Shown here: one piece after another, positions 35,747 to 43,728 of the stretch
Layout of the letters: the number at the start of each line of letters is the position of its first letter
Numbering within the stretch: position 1 is the stretch's first letter
Assembly (NCBI GenBank): GCA_017999985.1
Contig: JAGNKU010000007.1
Location: forward strand, 232,339 to 296,338
Source: Phycisphaerae bacterium
GTDB taxonomy: Bacteria; Planctomycetota; Phycisphaerae; UBA1845; Fen-1342
Length of the DNA stretch: 64,000 bases
Direction: 5' to 3'
Translations under genes and position numbers: made by a program
Notes under the pieces: generated by a model
Databases searched by the model: none
Told to the model about the DNA's origin: nothing
What the model saw: the letters and a program-made list of their open reading frames with translations, nothing else

Positions 35747-37309
35747 TTACCGGACCAGCGCATCCCGCGCAGACTCGGGCCGGACCGCATCCGGCGGGCG
35801 CGGGCGCAGTGTCAGCAGGGCAGCGACCGTGGCGGCCGTGCCGAGCAAGGCACAGATGGTGAAGGTCCACTCGGCGGGGGCCGCCCGCGCAAGTTGCCGG
35901 CGATACACCTGCTGCAGGTCAGCCAGCGTGTCTTCCAGGGTGACCGGCGGCGGGCCGGCGTCCGCAGGCCAGTCGGCCAACTCCGCGTTGTACTTGTGGG
36001 TGGCGTACGCGGCCGTCTCGGCCCAGGTGCCGCGCCCCCGTGGCAGCCAGAGCGGCCAGCTCAATTGCCCCAGCATGACGACCAGCAACAACAGGAGGCC
36101 CGGCCACAGGCGGGGCGCAAACGTGACGGCCACGCCGAGGAAGGGCAGGACCAGGATCAGGTAGCGCTCATGGACCTCGGTCGGGATCATCATGAACAGC
36201 AGCAGGCTGAGCATGGTCCACAGCACCAGCCCCCGGCGGTCGCGCCGCCAGCGCCACAGCATGAACAACAACCCCGCTAGCAACGCCAGCACCAGCCAGA
36301 TCTTGCTCCACGTGCCCCGGGTGAGGCCCAGCCATTTCGCATGTGCGTCGAGTGAATCCGTGAGCAGGAGGTGCAGGTACCAGATATTGAACGCCTTCAG
36401 CGTGGTCAATTTGCTGTAAATCGCGAACAGGTTCTCATGGTAGCTGCGCAGGTACCACGCCCAGCCGCTGTGCAACGTGAACGGCAGCGCCATGAGCAGC
36501 AGCACGCCGAGCGCCACCACGCCCCCGACCAGCGGCTTCCAGACCGGCCGCGTCGTCAGCAGGGCATAGCCCCACAGCGGGATGAACAGCACGGCCTGCG
36601 TCTTGAGGGCGAACGCCACGCCCCAGAGCACGCCCGCCAGCACCCAGCGTTCGTGGAGCATCGCGTGCAGCATCCAGACCCCCGCCGCCAGCAGGATCGA
36701 GTCGGTCTGGGCCCAGATCACCGAGTCCCACCACAAAATAGGCAGAAACAGCGCCGCGACGTAGATCCACAGAGGAGCCCACCCCGGACGAAAACGCCGG
36801 ACCAGCGCCGCGCAACCCCAGGCGGTCAGGAAGTCTCCCACCATGCTCCAGAACGTGAAGCAGCTCAGCGACTCGACGGTGTTCAGCAGCCGATCCGGAC
36901 GCAGCGCGCTGAAGGCCGCCCCGGACACGGCCAACAGGTAGACCGACAGCGGCGGATAGTTACAGACGCGGTCGAACTTGCGTTGCGAGATGTGCCAGGT
37001 GCGCTTGCTCTTGTCCCAGTGGCGCAGGTCATAGCGGTGCGGCCGTTCGGTGTAGAGGCTCAGCAGCCCGCGATCCTGCGCTTGCAGGCCCCAGCGGACG
37101 AAGTCGTCGTGGTCGCCGGGGTAAAGCATGCCGGCGAAGACCGGGATGGGGGGTGTCGGCAACAGGGGCGCGGCGAGGAGTCCGGCGCGGAGCAGGATGG
37201 CTGCGACAGTCACGCCGAGCCAGAGTCCCCAAGGCGGCGCGGCCGGCCCACGACGAGCGCACCGGACGGCGGGGTGAGGTTCCCACAGTCGCCGTGGCTG
37301 GTGTGTCAT
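35747..37309 (-). CDS. GT-C type membrane glycosyltransferase
   Basis: A 520-residue protein with about 10-12 membrane helices and the layout of polyprenol-phosphate-sugar dependent glycosyltransferases (GT-C fold; GT39/GT87 type). Evidence is the first-loop acidic motif YPGDHDDFVRWG, then WDSVIWAQTDS and the recurring LAGVLWGVAFALKTQAVL. Such enzymes add mannose or similar sugars outside the membrane. Its 3' end overlaps the longer open frame of the sigma gene but not the chosen start at 35688, leaving 58 bp. A leader region with hairpins, a short reading frame and an intrinsic terminator lies 5' of it (37406-37656). The sugar and acceptor are unknown. Confidence 0.85.
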   Translation of the reverse strand: MTHQPRRLWEPHPAVRCARRGPAAPPWGLWLGVTVAAILLRAGLLAAPLLPTPPIPVFAGMLYPGDHDDFVRWGLQAQDRGLLSLYTERPHRYDLRHWDKSKRTWHISQRKFDRVCNYPPLSVYLLAVSGAAFSALRPDRLLNTVESLSCFTFWSMVGDFLTAWGCAALVRRFRPGWAPLWIYVAALFLPILWWDSVIWAQTDSILLAAGVWMLHAMLHERWVLAGVLWGVAFALKTQAVLFIPLWGYALLTTRPVWKPLVGGVVALGVLLLMALPFTLHSGWAWYLRSYHENLFAIYSKLTTLKAFNIWYLHLLLTDSLDAHAKWLGLTRGTWSKIWLVLALLAGLLFMLWRWRRDRRGLVLWTMLSLLLFMMIPTEVHERYLILVLPFLGVAVTFAPRLWPGLLLLLVVMLGQLSWPLWLPRGRGTWAETAAYATHKYNAELADWPADAGPPPVTLEDTLADLQQVYRRQLARAAPAEWTFTICALLGTAATVAALLTLRPRPPDAVRPESARDALVR

Positions 37310-37405
37310 GCCGCGCTCACCGGGTTCCAGGTTGGGAAGGACCAGAGCCGCGCCGGCTTATAGCGCGCCGCGCCAGCGGGCGTCAAGCTGGCTGGACGGG
37401 GGCGC

Positions 37406-37444
37406 AAAAAGTGCCCGCCGGGGCACGTCGTGCGACCGGCGGGC
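37406..37444 (-). terminator. Intrinsic terminator, minus strand
   Basis: GCCCGCCGG (37413-37421) pairs perfectly with 37436-37444. On the minus strand the hairpin is followed by AC and then five Ts (37410-37406). It lies 97 bp before the glycosyltransferase start, so it would stop transcripts coming from the leader region before that gene. Confidence 0.75.
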
Positions 37445-37494
37445 TGTTTCGTTGGCTGCTGTAACGACAGCCACGTTCGCTGCATCACAGCAGC

Positions 37495-37515
37495 CTAGCG
37501 TTTATCACCCTTCAC
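37495..37515 (-). CDS. Possible six-codon leader peptide
   Basis: GTG AAG GGT GAT AAA CGC TAG follows an unusually complete ribosome binding site (AGAAAGGAGGTGATCCA) at seven-base spacing. It would encode M-K-G-D-K-R. Its stop codon abuts the 9-bp hairpin and precedes the terminator, as in attenuators. The frame stays open after the TAG to 37306, so a stop readthrough or a degraded gene is an alternative. Purely pattern-based. Confidence 0.25.
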   Translation of the reverse strand: MKGDKR

Positions 37516-37828
37516 TGGATCACCTCCTTTCTACACGGGCCACTTCCCGGCCGGCCTCTGGTGAGGACGCCACGCCGGGCTTTGTCCCGTTCGCCGACCG
37601 TCACCGGCGAACACGACAGGTGCTGGATCCGAAGCACCTGGCGGAGGTGGTGAGGCGGGCAGCGGTCTCGCCCAATCTTTGAGAGGGCTGCGCCGCCGCA
37701 GCGGCCTCCGCTATCCCCATTATCGCCAGAACCGGGCGCGGGTCAAGAGAGAAGTTGCGCGGGCGGCCGCGGCGCATAATTGTCGCGCCCGGTCGCGCGG
37801 CCCAAGCTGGCCAACGGGGTGGGGTGCG

Positions 37829-38911
37829 CTAGTCGAAGCGCGTCGCCGGCCGCGCGGCCAGGCAATGCACCGCCAGCGGGCACAGCGCGCGCCGCACATC
37901 GCGCAGCGGAAAGCCATCACTGATTGCGCGCTCGACGCGGGCGGCCAGGCGCGCGAGGACCGGGAACCCCGCCGCAGGAGTTTCGACCCGGATGTGCGTC
38001 GCGATCTTCAGCAAGCGGGCCGCATCGTCGGCGGCAAAGGCGGCCTGCATCGCGGCGACCGCGGCGCGCAGCTCGTGGACGCAGGCGTCAATCACGTCGC
38101 CGAATCCGGGCTCGCTGATCATGGCGCTGATCAGCGGCTTCGGCCGCGCGGCGCGGACGAGGTCCGCGAGACACTCAGATTGCACGGGCTTGTTGACGAA
38201 CGCGTCGCAGCCGCCGTTGATGCACAGGTAGTGGCTGGCCTCGGTCGTCGAGGCCGTCAGCGCGACGATCATCCACAGGTATCCCTTTTCGCGCAGCTCG
38301 CGGGCGGCACTCGGCCCATCGAGTTCCGGCATGTCCATGTCGAGCAGGATCAGATCGAACCGCTCGGCCAGCGCGGCGGCGACGGCCTGACGGCCGTTGG
38401 CCACGCAGGTCACGTCGGCATGGTGGCGCGCGAGCGCCTGCGTCAGGATGCGGCAGACGGTCAGGCTGTCATCCGCGACGAGGATGCGGCAGCGCCAGGC
38501 CGGCGGGGCAAAGCGCGGAACATCGATCGCGCGATCGAACGTCACCCGCAACTCCCAGAGGCCATCGGCCTGCGTCAGCGGGTCGCACGCCGCAACGCGC
38601 CCGGGAACCTCATCCCAGCCGCTTTCCGCGTCGATCAGGTACACGACGCAGGGCACCTCGGGCCGCAGCCAGGTCGTGGACACCGCGCACAACGCCCGTG
38701 TGCCAAGCAGCCGCGCATGCACCCCAAAAGACCGCGACGGCTGCTGCGGTTGACGCATGTCCACGCGGAGAGTCCGCACGCGATACTTGTAGAGGGAATC
38801 GGCCCGACAGCCGCCTTGCGCCAGATCCACCGGACCAGCCTGTGCGTCCAGTTGGTCGAGGAGCTGCGACAGCGAATGATTGTCCAGTGCGTTGGCCGGG
38901 CTCAACACCAT
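37829..38911 (-). CDS. Response regulator with PilZ-like, receiver and Hpt-like domains
   Basis: A 360-residue signalling protein. Residues 40-140 resemble a PilZ domain (YRVRTLRVD, and DGLWELRVTFDRAIDV at its end), which would bind cyclic-di-GMP, though the RxxxR motif is not clear. Residues 145-265 are a receiver domain: ILVADDS, LILLDMDMPELDG with the phospho-Asp, ALTAS and NKPVQ. Residues 275-345 look like an Hpt bundle with ATHIRVETPAAGF, where the His is kept but the usual Lys-Gly after it is lost. ATG 38911 is used, with AGGTCA upstream. It stands alone between the structured region and the GntR operon. Confidence 0.85.
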   Translation of the reverse strand: MVLSPANALDNHSLSQLLDQLDAQAGPVDLAQGGCRADSLYKYRVRTLRVDMRQPQQPSRSFGVHARLLGTRALCAVSTTWLRPEVPCVVYLIDAESGWDEVPGRVAACDPLTQADGLWELRVTFDRAIDVPRFAPPAWRCRILVADDSLTVCRILTQALARHHADVTCVANGRQAVAAALAERFDLILLDMDMPELDGPSAARELREKGYLWMIVALTASTTEASHYLCINGGCDAFVNKPVQSECLADLVRAARPKPLISAMISEPGFGDVIDACVHELRAAVAAMQAAFAADDAARLLKIATHIRVETPAAGFPVLARLAARVERAISDGFPLRDVRRALCPLAVHCLAARPATRFD

Positions 38912-39095
38912 TGACCTACCCGCCCGTCGGGCGGCTCGTATTCCGCGGGCGCGCAACCCCCAACGCGGGCTCGCCCTGTTTTCATCGGCCCCGGCGGCGG
39001 GCCGCATGATTGGCACCGGCGACCAGCCGGGCACGCCCGATAAGCCGCCGGCCGCGGCCCAGCCGGCAGTTCGGCGCTGAATTGCACGGCGGCAC

Positions 39096-39124
39096 TTGAC
39101 AGTCGGCCGCGACCAGGGCATACT
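39096..39124 (+). promoter_or_regulatory. Sigma-70 type promoter of the GntR-ABC operon
   Basis: TTGACA (39096-39101, perfect -35) and CATACT (39119-39124, four of six -10 matches) are 17 bases apart. Transcription would start near 39131, about 30 bp before the GTG start of the regulator. The operator begins on the -10 box. Confidence 0.7.
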
Positions 39125-39149
39125 GTACTATGTCAGATAGTACAGTATG
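39119..39149 (+). promoter_or_regulatory. Palindromic operator, probably for the adjacent GntR regulator
   Basis: Two perfect 13-base arms, CATACTGTACTAT (39119-39131) and its complement (39137-39149), are separated by five bases (GTCAG). The site covers the -10 box and likely start point, so a bound dimer would block transcription. Its symmetry and place directly before a GntR-type gene point to autoregulation. Confidence 0.8.
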
Positions 39150-39160
39150 ACGAGGTCGCC

Positions 39161-39574
39161 GTGGCCCTGGAATTCCGCATCTCAACCGGCAGCCCCCTGC
39201 CGATCTACCGCCAGATCGTCGATCAGGTCCGGCACGCCGTCGCCGTCGGCCACCAGCACGCCGGCGATCCGCTCCCCAGCGTCCGGGCGCTGGCCGAGTC
39301 GCTGGTCGTCAATCCCAACACCGTCGCCAAGGCCTACGCCGAACTCGTCCACGACGGCGTGCTCGAGTCCCGCCAGGGGCGCGGGTTCTTCGTCGCCGAC
39401 CGGCGGCAGGTGTTTTCGCGTGCGGAGCGGGTGCGGCGGTTGGAGCAGGCGCTGGATGCGCTGCTGAGCGAAGCGCTCGTGCTGAACTTCACGCCGGATG
39501 AGATTCGCGCGGCGCTCGACAAGCGCCTGGCGCACTACGAGCCGGGCGCGGAGCCGAACCGAGGGTCCGAGTGA
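39161..39574 (+). CDS. GntR family transcriptional regulator (YtrA subfamily)
   Basis: A 137-residue DNA-binding protein with the winged helix at residues 8-75 (PIYRQIVDQVRHAV, DPLPSVRALAESLVVNPNTV, YAELVHDGVLESRQGRGFFV) and a short helical dimerisation tail. This is the YtrA-type layout, typically encoded with and repressing ABC transporters. It has no effector domain like other GntR branches, so the signal it senses is unknown. GTG 39161 has GAGGT four bases upstream. Its stop overlaps the ATG of the ABC gene. It probably binds the 13-bp-arm operator in its own promoter. Confidence 0.92.
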   Translation: MALEFRISTGSPLPIYRQIVDQVRHAVAVGHQHAGDPLPSVRALAESLVVNPNTVAKAYAELVHDGVLESRQGRGFFVADRRQVFSRAERVRRLEQALDALLSEALVLNFTPDEIRAALDKRLAHYEPGAEPNRGSE

Positions 39575-40500
39575 TGGCTGAATATGTAATTGAAACACAG
39601 CAACTGACCCGCTACTTCGGCCGCACGGGCGCGGTGCGCGAGCTCGATCTCGCCGTGCCGCGCGGCTGCGTGTTCGGCTTTCTCGGGCGGAACGGCGCGG
39701 GTAAAACGACCACGATCCGCATGTTGCTGGGACTGTTGGAGCCGACGCGCGGCGCGGCGACGGTGCTGCGTCAGGACAGCCGGACGCTGTCGCCTGCGGG
39801 GCGCGCGCGGATCGGATACCTCGCCGAGGGCCATCACGTCTACGGGTGGATGCGCGTGGCCGAGTGCGGGCGCTTCCAGCGGAGCTTCTACGCGCGCTGG
39901 AACGAGGAGTTGTATCGCAACGTGGTCGAGTATTTCGGCCTGGAGCCGGACACGCGCGTCCGCGATCTCTCGCGCGGGCAGCGCGCGGGGCTGTGCCTGG
40001 CGCTGACGCTCGCGCCGGACCCGGAACTGCTGATCCTGGATGACCCGGCCCTGGGTCTGGACCCGGTGGCCCGGCGGGCCCTGCTCGAAGCGATGGTCTA
40101 CGTGACGCGCCAGGCGGACCGGACCATCTTCTTCTCATCGCACCTCGTCGACGATGTCGAGCGCGTCGCGGACCGGATCGCGATTCTCGACCACGGGCGC
40201 TTGCGGGCGTGTTGCACCGTGGACGAGTTTCGGCGGCGCGTGCAGCGCGTCGTGCTGCACTTCTCCGGCCCGCCGCCGGCCGTGCCGGACATCCCGGGGC
40301 TGCTGCACGCCCGACGCACCGAGCGCGAGCTGTCGTTGACGATCGCGAACTGCGACGAGCGCACCGAGGCGTTGCTCGGCCGGCTGGGGGCAGCGCGCCG
40401 CGAGCCGGTCGCACTGGACCTCGAGGAGGCGTTCATCGACTACGTGGGAGTGCGGGGAGCCGCGCGGCCGCTCGTGCCGGAGTCGGGAGGTGCTGCATGA
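39574..40500 (+). CDS. ABC transporter ATP-binding protein
   Basis: A 308-residue ATPase subunit of an ABC-2 type system. Walker A is FLGRNGAGKTTTIR, the signature is LSRGQRAG (a variant of LSGGQ), and Walker B is LLILDDPALGLDP, with Asp where most family members have the catalytic Glu. The H-loop is SSHLVDDVE. The C-terminal 80 residues are a variable extension. It starts on the stop of the GntR gene and its own stop overlaps the permease start by 4 bases, so the three genes are one unit. An Asp at the catalytic position usually lowers hydrolysis, so it may have slower turnover. The substrate is unknown. Confidence 0.93.
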   Translation: MAEYVIETQQLTRYFGRTGAVRELDLAVPRGCVFGFLGRNGAGKTTTIRMLLGLLEPTRGAATVLRQDSRTLSPAGRARIGYLAEGHHVYGWMRVAECGRFQRSFYARWNEELYRNVVEYFGLEPDTRVRDLSRGQRAGLCLALTLAPDPELLILDDPALGLDPVARRALLEAMVYVTRQADRTIFFSSHLVDDVERVADRIAILDHGRLRACCTVDEFRRRVQRVVLHFSGPPPAVPDIPGLLHARRTERELSLTIANCDERTEALLGRLGAARREPVALDLEEAFIDYVGVRGAARPLVPESGGAA

Positions 40501-42539
40501 GGGCACTCATCTGGAAAGAGGTCCGCGAACAGGTGAAGTGGGCGATGCTCTGGCTGATTGCGATCGGGCTGGCATGCGGCGCGGCGCTCTCGGCGGTGAG
40601 TGTGCGGGACTGGGACAACGTCTCCCTGCTGTGCAGCCGCCTCTTCTACGCCGTCATGCTGTTCGGCGCCACCCTCGGCGGCCTGTTGCTCGGCCTGCTC
40701 CAGACACTGCCGGAGGCGCGTCCGGGGCGCTGGGCGTTCCTGATGCATCGGCCGCTGGCGCGGCCGCGGATCTTCGGGGCGAAGGTCTGCGGCGGGCTGC
40801 TCCTGTTCGTGCCGGCGCTGGGGCTGCCGCTGCTGGGCTCGGCGATCTGGGTGGCCACGCCCGGCAACGTGGCCGCGCCGTTCGATGCTCGCTCAGTGCT
40901 GCCGGGCATTGGCGCGATCCTGACCGGGATCATGTTCTACTTCGCGGGGCTGCTGGTCGGGCTGCGCCCGGCACGGTGGTGGTGCAGCCGGGGCGTGCCC
41001 CTGGTGACGGCGGCGGCGATCGCGTTTGTCGGCGTGGCGGTGACCGAGTTCTGGCAGGCGGTGCTGGTCAACGCGGTCGGCATTGTGCTGCTCGCGGTCT
41101 GCGCCGCCGGGTGTTTCCTGGCCAACGGCGAATACCGGCCGCTGCCGCGCGTTGCCCGGCTGGCGCTGGGCGTGACGTTGTTCGCCGGCATCGGCGTCGT
41201 GATCGCGGTGGTTGGCACGGTGAGCGCGGAGAGTCTCGACGACGAGCACTACACGTTTCATCAGTATCAGATCGACGGCGCGGGGCGTATCTTGCGGCTC
41301 ACACATGTCGATCAGCGGCTGGTGAGCGTGGTCGATCCCCAGGGTGCGGAGGTCGAGGCGTACCGCGACCCGCGTGCGCGAGCGCAGCTCGACAGCAGGC
41401 TGCTGCGCGCCGTGTCCCTGCACGCGGAACCAGAGCAGGTCCCCCACTACTGGAGCGGCGCACGGTTCGTTGCGCCGGTGATGTTCCCGGAGGATACCGC
41501 GTGGTACTCGGTGCCGGCCGAGCGGCTGTTGTACGGCTACTCACTGCGGACGAAGCGGCCGCTCGGGACACTGGGGCCGGACGGATTTGTGCCGGCCGAA
41601 CAGGGACTGGCCCGCCCGTTCGCAGCGCGGGTGCAGGTGGCGTGGGGTGGCGCGGGCGTGTTTCTCGCCGACCGAGACACGCTGTACCGCATCGATTTTG
41701 ACACACGCGAAATACAGCCGGTCTACGCGCTGCCCGCACCGGAAACGGTGCTGGCCTGTGGCGTGTTACGCGGCCCGATCGCGAGAGAGAGCCCGGGCAT
41801 CATCGTGCTGACCCGCGCGCACCTGCGGCTGCTGGGGATCGACGGCACGCCGCAGTTCACGCTGGCGCACCCGGTCGAGCTCACGACGTACGGCTACGTA
41901 TCCGCGGGGATGACGAACGATGCCACACGCTGCATCGTCTGGTATCGCCCCGCGCAGCCGGCACAGGAACTTGCCGGCTTCACGCTGCCGGAGATCGTGC
42001 TGGAGTTCGGCGCGGATGGCCGGGAGTTGCAACGGCACGAGTTGCCCGCGCTGCCTCCGCCGTCAGGGACGTTGAGCGCCTGGCGCGGTCTGGGCGGCGC
42101 GGCGCTGCCGTCCGGCGCGGTCATCGGGCTCTATGGCTGGGCGTACCTGCGGAAGGCCTGCGGAGATACGCAGGGTGCCATCACGCTGGCCGAACTACAC
42201 CGCGAGTTCGGCGGGCCCTGGAATGCGTTTCGTGTTGTCTCATTGAGCGCGTTCCTCGCGTCGGTCGTCGCGTGTCCGCTGATCGCATGGCGCATCAGTC
42301 GCCGTTACGCGTTCACACCGCGCGCCCGAAGGTTGTGGATTATGCTGGCGCTTCTGGGCGGGCCTGTGATGCTCTTGACGCTGGCGGCGCTACGCGACTG
42401 GCCGGCGCGCGTGGCGTGTCCGGCCTGTGCGCGGTGGCGCGTCGTGGACCGCGACGCGTGCGAACACTGCGGCGCACCTTGGCCCCCGCCGCCGACGGAC
42501 GGAACCGAAGTCTTCGACACGCCCGAGTCAGCCGCGTGA
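40497..42539 (+). CDS. ABC-2 type membrane protein with large soluble domain and zinc-ribbon tail
   Basis: A 680-residue membrane partner of the ATPase. Residues 1-240 hold six or so hydrophobic helices, with an ABC-2 permease start (RALIWKEVREQVKWAML). Residues 245-580 form a soluble domain with beta-propeller-like segments (VFLADRDTLYRIDFDTREI, YVSAGMTNDATRCIVWY). Two more helices near 585-640 follow, then CPACARW and CEHCGAPW, a zinc ribbon at the C-terminus. A permease fused to such a domain and a ribbon is unusual. ATG 40497 overlaps the ATPase stop. It may act in surface or stress functions, as YtrA-linked ABC systems do, but this is inference. Confidence 0.82.
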   Translation: MRALIWKEVREQVKWAMLWLIAIGLACGAALSAVSVRDWDNVSLLCSRLFYAVMLFGATLGGLLLGLLQTLPEARPGRWAFLMHRPLARPRIFGAKVCGGLLLFVPALGLPLLGSAIWVATPGNVAAPFDARSVLPGIGAILTGIMFYFAGLLVGLRPARWWCSRGVPLVTAAAIAFVGVAVTEFWQAVLVNAVGIVLLAVCAAGCFLANGEYRPLPRVARLALGVTLFAGIGVVIAVVGTVSAESLDDEHYTFHQYQIDGAGRILRLTHVDQRLVSVVDPQGAEVEAYRDPRARAQLDSRLLRAVSLHAEPEQVPHYWSGARFVAPVMFPEDTAWYSVPAERLLYGYSLRTKRPLGTLGPDGFVPAEQGLARPFAARVQVAWGGAGVFLADRDTLYRIDFDTREIQPVYALPAPETVLACGVLRGPIARESPGIIVLTRAHLRLLGIDGTPQFTLAHPVELTTYGYVSAGMTNDATRCIVWYRPAQPAQELAGFTLPEIVLEFGADGRELQRHELPALPPPSGTLSAWRGLGGAALPSGAVIGLYGWAYLRKACGDTQGAITLAELHREFGGPWNAFRVVSLSAFLASVVACPLIAWRISRRYAFTPRARRLWIMLALLGGPVMLLTLAALRDWPARVACPACARWRVVDRDACEHCGAPWPPPPTDGTEVFDTPESAA

Positions 42540-42578
42540 CCACCGAAAGACGCTTCGGACACCTTTTCGGGGCTTGGC

Positions 42579-43223
42579 TCAGAGTCGCTTGAAAGCCCGG
42601 ATTTCCGCGTCGCGGATCATCAGGTGTTCGAGCTTCTCCAGACGCGGGGCAGGGCCGATCGCGGTCAGTCGCCCCGCCAGGCCCTCCGGCGTCTTGATCA
42701 GCGTCCAGGACCGCCGGCGCACGCGGGCTTCTTTCACGAGGCGCTCGATCGTGTCGCGCGGACTGGCACCGGGTTCCAACTCGACCTCGAACGTCGCCGC
42801 CGTGTGCCAGCGGGCAATCTGCTTCTCAGTCACGCCCAACCCGAACAGCACCGCGCTGGCGAGGACTGTTCCCAGCGTCCCCAGCACGAAGTGCCCCGCC
42901 CCAAAGGCCATCCCCACGCTCGCCACCGCCCAGATCGTCGCCGCCGTGGTCAGGCCGACGACATGGTTGCGCCGCTGGATGATCGCCCCCGCGCCGAGAA
43001 AGCCGACGCCGGTCACGATCTGCGCCGCGATGCGCGTCCGATCCACGCCGGGCGCATCCTCCGCCAGCCGCACGGACAGGAGTGTGAACAACGCCGCCCC
43101 CAGGCAGATCATGATGTTCGTGCGGAACCCCGCCGGCTTGTCGTGCAGCTCGCGCTCGAGCCCGATCACCGCACCGGCGAAGGCCGCGGCCAGCAGCTTG
43201 ATGATGTCAACCCACTCTGGCAT
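42579..43223 (-). CDS. MgtC/SapB family membrane protein
   Basis: A 214-residue protein with four to five N-terminal membrane helices (about 5-135) and a soluble ACT-like C-terminus. Family pieces are GAVIGLERELHDKPAGFRTN, GFLGAGAIIQ and GLTTAATIWAVASVGMAFG. MgtC proteins help cells cope with low magnesium or modulate ATP synthase and membrane potential; transport by itself is not established. ATG 43223 starts the conserved part, with a poor ribosome binding site; the frame runs to 43319. It converges on the ABC permease gene with 39 bp between stops. Confidence 0.9.
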   Translation of the reverse strand: MPEWVDIIKLLAAAFAGAVIGLERELHDKPAGFRTNIMICLGAALFTLLSVRLAEDAPGVDRTRIAAQIVTGVGFLGAGAIIQRRNHVVGLTTAATIWAVASVGMAFGAGHFVLGTLGTVLASAVLFGLGVTEKQIARWHTAATFEVELEPGASPRDTIERLVKEARVRRRSWTLIKTPEGLAGRLTAIGPAPRLEKLEHLMIRDAEIRAFKRL

Positions 43224-43344
43224 AGGCTGTGTACCGCCGCCGGATTGTACCCGCAGCACCGCAGCGCAGCAGCCGCACGGCGGCAAGTTCGCTTGACGCC
43301 CCCCCGGCGTGGTGTACACTTCGAATTGGCGGCGATGCCGCCGA

Positions 43345-43418
43345 GTTCCCGTAGCTCAACTGGATAGAGCGTCGGCCTCCGGAGCCGAAGGTTGTGGGTT
43401 CGAACCCCGCCGGGAACG
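43345..43418 (+). tRNA. tRNA-Arg (anticodon CCG)
   Basis: A complete 74-base cloverleaf. The acceptor arm GTTCCCG (43345-43351) pairs with CGGGAAC (43411-43417), with discriminator G at 43418. The anticodon loop CTCCGGA gives CCG, reading the CGG codon. The T-arm is GTGGG-TTCGAAC-CCCGC style. No encoded CCA follows. Confidence 0.96.
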
Positions 43419-43728
43419 TCCTCCTGAAGCCGGCCGACCAGGCGAACATTCGAAGCAGGGAGCGGGTGGGGTCCGCAGTCCACCAGACGCTGCACGCGTC
43501 CAGTCACGCACCGGCGACCGCGCCCACGGAATGCGACTGGCCGTCCGGCGACCTGCAGCCAACGCAATATATTGGGGGGCAGCGTTCCGGACTTGCAACA
43601 TATAGAACCAAATAGTACTGTGTCTGGCGAAACACGGCCGTCGCGCCTTGCCGAACGCATCCAGTCAAAGCTCGCGTCGGGCCGAATCGGCGATCGCGCG
43701 GCACAGACAGCAGGAAGGAGCCTTTGCC
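43419..43728. other. Intergenic region before collagen-like lipoprotein gene
   Basis: About 310 bp between tRNA-Arg and the collagen-like gene, with no gene. An AT-rich patch at 43565-43625 is notable in this GC-rich genome and may hold a weak promoter (TTGCAA at 43593-43598 and TACTGT at 43616-43621, 17 apart). ATAGTACTGT at 43612-43621 matches nine of ten bases of one half of the GntR operator. Confidence 0.45.

Larger units (their letters stand above)
37406..37656 (-). ncRNA. Candidate structured RNA or attenuator leader
   Basis: In minus-strand order: a CACCTCC word (37649-37643), a perfect 8-bp hairpin (37640-37633 with 37624-37617), a second perfect 8-bp hairpin (37612-37605 with 37596-37589), an 18-base match to the complement of the 16S rRNA 3' tail (37532-37515), a six-codon frame (37515-37495), a perfect 9-bp hairpin (37495-37487 with 37462-37454), and an intrinsic terminator (37444-37406). 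CACCTCC can pair with GGAGGTG of the strong ribosome binding site. This is the layout of an attenuator leader for the glycosyltransferase gene or of a stand-alone small RNA. No known family is recognised and no promoter is clear. Confidence 0.4.
37310..37828. other. Structured intergenic region
   Basis: About 520 bp with no ordinary gene. A 124-residue open frame on the plus strand (37308-37682) overlaps all the palindromes and lacks a ribosome binding site, so I do not accept it. The minus strand carries the structured element, the leader frame and the terminator listed separately. Nothing is seen in 37690-37828. Confidence 0.55.

Noticed and set aside
37515..37532. Possible 16S rRNA 3' end
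   Set aside because: Only the last 18 bases match; the preceding bases do not resemble 16S rRNA and no spacer or 23S follows. The match is better read as a strong ribosome binding site on the other strand.
37308..37682. Plus-strand 124-residue open frame
   Set aside because: It overlaps four palindromes and lacks a ribosome binding site; the minus-strand structure explains the region better.
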